From positions 1 through 9,167 of the forward strand of contig CAZWVR010000092.1 of assembly GCA_964637235.1 (NCBI GenBank): a DNA stretch of 9,167 bases, in the 5' to 3' direction. How positions within the stretch are numbered: position 1 is the stretch's first letter; every line of letters starts with the position of its first letter. Shown in pieces: positions 7,028 to 9,167 of this stretch. Both the position numbers and the translations under genes were made by a program. Below the pieces are notes generated by a model. That model did not search any database. It saw only the letters and a program-made list of their open reading frames with translations, and was not told where the DNA came from. The stretch is from CAZWVR01 sp964637235. Lineage in GTDB: Bacteria > Bacteroidota > Bacteroidia > Bacteroidales > S143-33.

Positions 7028-8109
7028 TTTTGGTTAATTTGCTCGTTATTTTTTTGATTATTTTGTGCTTCAGCAGGTTCTTGTGGTTTAGTATTTTTTA
7101 TTATGTCAAAGGCAAAATTTATATTAGTATTATTTGTTTGTGCATTTGGTTGATATTTAGCAAATTTGACTAAATCGGAAGTTATTAGGATTGTTTTTAG
7201 TTTTTCAAATAGTTCATCTGTTAATAGATGTGAGCTTTGGAGCGTTTCAATTATTTCAGAAGTAGTATGTTCAAGTAAATCAATATTATAGCGTAATTCA
7301 ATATATTGGCGGATTATTCGGCTAAGGTGGAAATAAAATTCTTTGGTTTGACCTTTTTCCAGAAGTTGTTTATCCAGTAATTTTTTAAGTTCTTTTTCAG
7401 CCCAAACATATGGTGGTACATTTATTTTTTGGATTTGTTTGCCATTTTGATTTTTATATTTTTTGTATATGTTTCGTATAATAAGGAATGCTAAAATTAG
7501 CACTAAAAGCAGTAATATCCATAATCCATGTCTTGCCCAGAATTCTTTAAATGAGCATTTTGGGGATAGAATATCTTTTATTTTGAAAATCAGTGGTTTT
7601 TCGGAATTTTTGTATATTTTTTTATATTTTTTCCAAAATGCATTGAAAGTAATCGGAGTATCTGGCTTTACTTTGAATATAGGAGTATCGGAGTTAATAT
7701 TTTTTTCCAGATTTGTGAGGGTATTTTTATCTATTTTATATGGATTTATTTTTAGTTTTAGGCTATCTGAATATATTGTATCTCTGTTAGCTAAAAGTAT
7801 TGGGTATGCTGGGATTGTAATAGTAGTATCTTGTAGGAGAGTTAAAAAGGTTATATTTGTTTGTATAATATAGTTGTTTTTAGTTTCAGTTGTATCGTTT
7901 TTAACTTTTGTTATAGGCAGATTTTTAATGAGTTCACCTCTGAATGGCGGAAAATATACTTCTTGTTTCTTTTTTAGGATAACTTTTATATGAATAGTAT
8001 TTTTTTGAGCGAAGTTTATAATATTTTTATCCAAATATGTTTCTATTTTGGGTTGAGCAAAAGCGTTTAATGACCAAAATGCGATTATTATCGTAAAGAT
8101 TTTTTTCAT
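7024..8109 (-). CDS. Bat-operon signal-peptide/one-TM protein with DUF4381-like cytoplasmic domain
   Basis: 361 aa. A signal peptide covers 1-18 (AFA|Q19); residues 20-130 look like one exported beta domain (VYFPPFRGELI, TITIPAYPILL); 131-190 is a charged linker. One TM lies at 196-212, followed by basic residues and a helical cytoplasmic domain (about 230-330) with the motif KEFYFHLSRIIRQYIELRYN, then HTTSEI and SDLVKFAKYQP. The C-terminal tail (331-361) is disordered, rich in Gln/Asn. The helical part resembles DUF4381-type proteins that sit between DUF58 and BatA genes in many Bat operons, and it also resembles the cytoplasmic part of BatD here. I know no assigned function; an envelope subunit bridging exported and cytosolic parts is inferred. 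The start is 1 bp after the DUF58 stop, the end overlaps batA by 4 bp. Confidence 0.8.
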   Translation of the reverse strand: MKKIFTIIIAFWSLNAFAQPKIETYLDKNIINFAQKNTIHIKVILKKKQEVYFPPFRGELIKNLPITKVKNDTTETKNNYIIQTNITFLTLLQDTTITIPAYPILLANRDTIYSDSLKLKINPYKIDKNTLTNLEKNINSDTPIFKVKPDTPITFNAFWKKYKKIYKNSEKPLIFKIKDILSPKCSFKEFWARHGLWILLLLVLILAFLIIRNIYKKYKNQNGKQIQKINVPPYVWAEKELKKLLDKQLLEKGQTKEFYFHLSRIIRQYIELRYNIDLLEHTTSEIIETLQSSHLLTDELFEKLKTILITSDLVKFAKYQPNAQTNNTNINFAFDIIKNTKPQEPAEAQNNQKNNEQINQK

Positions 8110-8110
8110 T

Positions 8111-8971
8111 TTATCTACTTTTAAAAAGTTGTAAAAGGGGTTTTACGTAATCTTTGTCAGTTTCTAATGAAATGAAATCAATTTTGTTTTTTAGGAAGAT
8201 TTCTTTGATTTCCTTTTGGTGTTTTTCAAAGTAATTTTTATAGTGTTCCCTGATTTTGTTTCTGTTTGTATTTATCCAGAATATTTGACCGGTTTCAGAG
8301 TCTTGTGCAGTTATAATACCAATTTTAGGTAAAATTTTTTCTCTTTTGTCGTATATTTCAATGGCGATTATATCGTGTTTATGCGAAGCTATTTTTAAGG
8401 CTTTACTAAAATCAGGTGAAAAAAAGTCAGAGAATAGGAATACGGTAGATTTCTTTTTTATTGTATTTGTGAGGAATTCGAGAGCTATGGAAATATCAGT
8501 ATTTTTTCCTTGTGGTTTAATACTTAGTAGTTCTCTGATAATCAATAATATATGTTTGCGACCTTTTTTAGGAGGGATGAATTTTTCTACTTTATCTGAG
8601 AAAAAGATTACGCCAATTTTGTCGTTGTTCACGATAGCTGAAAATGCTAAAATAGCAGCTATTTCAGCGATATAATCTCTTTTAATTTTTTCTGAGCCGA
8701 ATATTTGAGAATTGCTAATATCGATAAGGAGCATAACAGTTAGTTCTCGTTCTTCTTCAAATACTTTTACATAAGGTTTATTAAAGCGAGCTGTTACTTT
8801 CCAGTCTATATTTCTGACATCGTCGCCGTATGTATATTCTCTTACTTCGCTAAATAATATACCTTTTCCTTTGAAAGCACTGTGGTATTCTCCTGCAAAA
8901 ATATTGTGGGTTAATCCTTTACTTTTTATTTCTATTTTTCTTACTTTTTTAAGTAGCTCGTTAATTTCCAT
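8111..8971 (-). CDS. DUF58 protein (VWA-like), first gene of the Bat operon
   Basis: 286 aa. The DUF58 core signature is present: EYTYGDDVRNIDWKVTAR (45-62) and KVFEEERELTVMLLIDIS (69-86). The C-terminal half has a VWA-like fold with a complete metal-site pattern, D84-I-S86-N-S88, T158 (GKNTDIS) and D182 (FLFSDFFSPDF), plus the family's FIPPKKGRKH (131-140). No membrane segment or signal is seen, so it is cytosolic. DUF58 proteins usually work with MoxR-type AAA+ ATPases; here no moxR lies within the 196 bp upstream. I chose ATG at 8971 because MEINELLKKVRKIEIKSKGL matches the family N-terminus. A TTG at 8989 in the same frame would add six residues but falls inside the promoter candidate. 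It is followed after 1 bp by the 361-aa protein gene, and is the head of an eight-gene train. Confidence 0.92.
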   Translation of the reverse strand: MEINELLKKVRKIEIKSKGLTHNIFAGEYHSAFKGKGILFSEVREYTYGDDVRNIDWKVTARFNKPYVKVFEEERELTVMLLIDISNSQIFGSEKIKRDYIAEIAAILAFSAIVNNDKIGVIFFSDKVEKFIPPKKGRKHILLIIRELLSIKPQGKNTDISIALEFLTNTIKKKSTVFLFSDFFSPDFSKALKIASHKHDIIAIEIYDKREKILPKIGIITAQDSETGQIFWINTNRNKIREHYKNYFEKHQKEIKEIFLKNKIDFISLETDKDYVKPLLQLFKSR

Positions 8972-8978
8972 AATTATG

Positions 8979-8997
8979 ATTTGCAACAAATTTGCAA
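8979..8997. repeat. Direct repeat ATTTGCAA, 11-bp period, over the -7 box
   Basis: The plus strand has ATTTGCAA at 8979-8986 and again at 8990-8997, one helical turn apart. The second copy overlaps the candidate -7 box (8987-8994), which itself is the palindrome CAAATTTG. Such phased copies can be an operator, but no binding protein can be named and A+T-rich DNA yields similar repeats by chance. Confidence 0.4.
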
Positions 8998-9017
8998 AAA
9001 AGGAATTAAATTGTCAA
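8987..9017 (-). promoter_or_regulatory. Bacteroidota-type promoter candidate for the Bat operon
   Basis: On the minus strand TTG (9017-9015), a 20-bp spacer and CAAATTTG (8994-8987) fit the Bacteroidota -33/-7 promoter (TTG-N19-21-TAnnTTTG) with one mismatch in the -7 box. The box ends 15 bp before the DUF58 ATG, so the leader would be only about 10 nt, and a ribosome site must be short or absent. It supports the DUF58 gene as operon head. Confidence 0.5.
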
Positions 9018-9122
9018 TGTTGATAACAAAATTTAAATTTATTCTGAAAATGTTTTTTATTTACAGGACGATTTTTTTAGGTAATTATTGTTTTTTATTT
9101 GTATATGCGGTATATGTGATGT

Positions 9123-9160
9123 TTTGCGAGTTTATATATCAAAAGGTAATGGCTCGCGAA
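9123..9160. repeat. Inverted repeat with 8-bp arms in the upstream non-coding region
   Basis: The arms TTTGCGAG (9123-9130) and CTCGCGAA (9153-9160) pair over 8 bp with one G-U wobble, around a 22-nt A+T-rich loop. The G+C-rich arms stand out in otherwise A+T-rich DNA. It may be a terminator stem of a gene beyond the edge, an operator or an RNA element; no T-run directly follows on either strand. Between it and the promoter (9018-9122) I see no gene or further signal. Confidence 0.45.
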
Positions 9161-9167
9161 TAAAATA

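Noticed and set aside
8981..9163. 60-aa plus-strand frame in the upstream region
   Set aside because: It crosses the DUF58 promoter candidate, is made of A+T-driven Phe/Ile/Tyr/Lys residues and shows no family pattern or start context. A real short membrane peptide cannot be fully excluded.
9132..9167. Open frame entering from the right edge on the minus strand (ending in REPLPFDI, then TAA)
   Set aside because: Only 11 residues are visible and they do not resemble a MoxR C-terminus. Too short to claim a partial gene.
1..9167. CRISPR arrays, insertion sequences, tRNA or rRNA genes
   Set aside because: No regularly spaced repeats, transposase-like frames or recognisable stable RNA were seen on either strand.

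Overview
The window is very A+T-rich and almost entirely coded on the minus strand. It carries a chromosomal segment of a Bacteroidota bacterium. Four things point there: the gene content (a full Bat aerotolerance-type operon), secreted proteins whose predicted mature N-terminus is Gln, A-rich sequence instead of Shine-Dalgarno sites before the starts, and a promoter candidate of the Bacteroidota type (TTG-N20-xAnnTTTG). I cannot place the order or genus.

Layout, in the direction of transcription (high to low coordinates). 8972-9167 is non-coding upstream DNA with a promoter candidate next to the first gene and an inverted repeat near the edge. From 8971 to 677 runs one tight gene train: a DUF58 protein, a signal-peptide/one-TM protein with a DUF4381-like cytoplasmic domain, batA, batB, batC, batD, batE, then a CDF-family (CzcD-like) metal exporter whose ATG directly follows the batE stop codon. 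Junctions are a 4-bp overlap, 0-11 bp gaps, and one larger gap of 70 bp between batC and batD. A weak terminator-like hairpin follows the exporter. Next come a small secreted repeat protein of the DUF6150 / '7(1) septoil knot' type (200-535) and, at the left edge, the first 25 codons of a monomeric NADP-dependent isocitrate dehydrogenase (icd).

How the genes fit together (family knowledge plus inference). BatA and BatB are membrane-anchored von Willebrand A proteins, and DUF58 is a cytosolic protein with a VWA-like fold; all three keep an intact DxSxS...T...D metal site. BatC and BatE bring TPR repeats, BatE also an SH3-like domain. BatD and the 361-aa protein each place an exported beta domain outside the inner membrane and a similar helical domain inside. 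Together they look like an envelope complex normally run by a MoxR AAA+ ATPase. No moxR lies in the 196 bp upstream of the DUF58 gene, where it often sits. The exporter at the operon end may link the system to Zn/Cd/Co homeostasis.

Nothing here is clearly a wholly new system. The points most worth a second look are the knotted-protein candidate, the missing moxR neighbour with an apparent promoter directly on the DUF58 gene, the zero-gap metal exporter, the paired BatD/361-aa cytoplasmic domains, and the hexanucleotide repeat inside batC.
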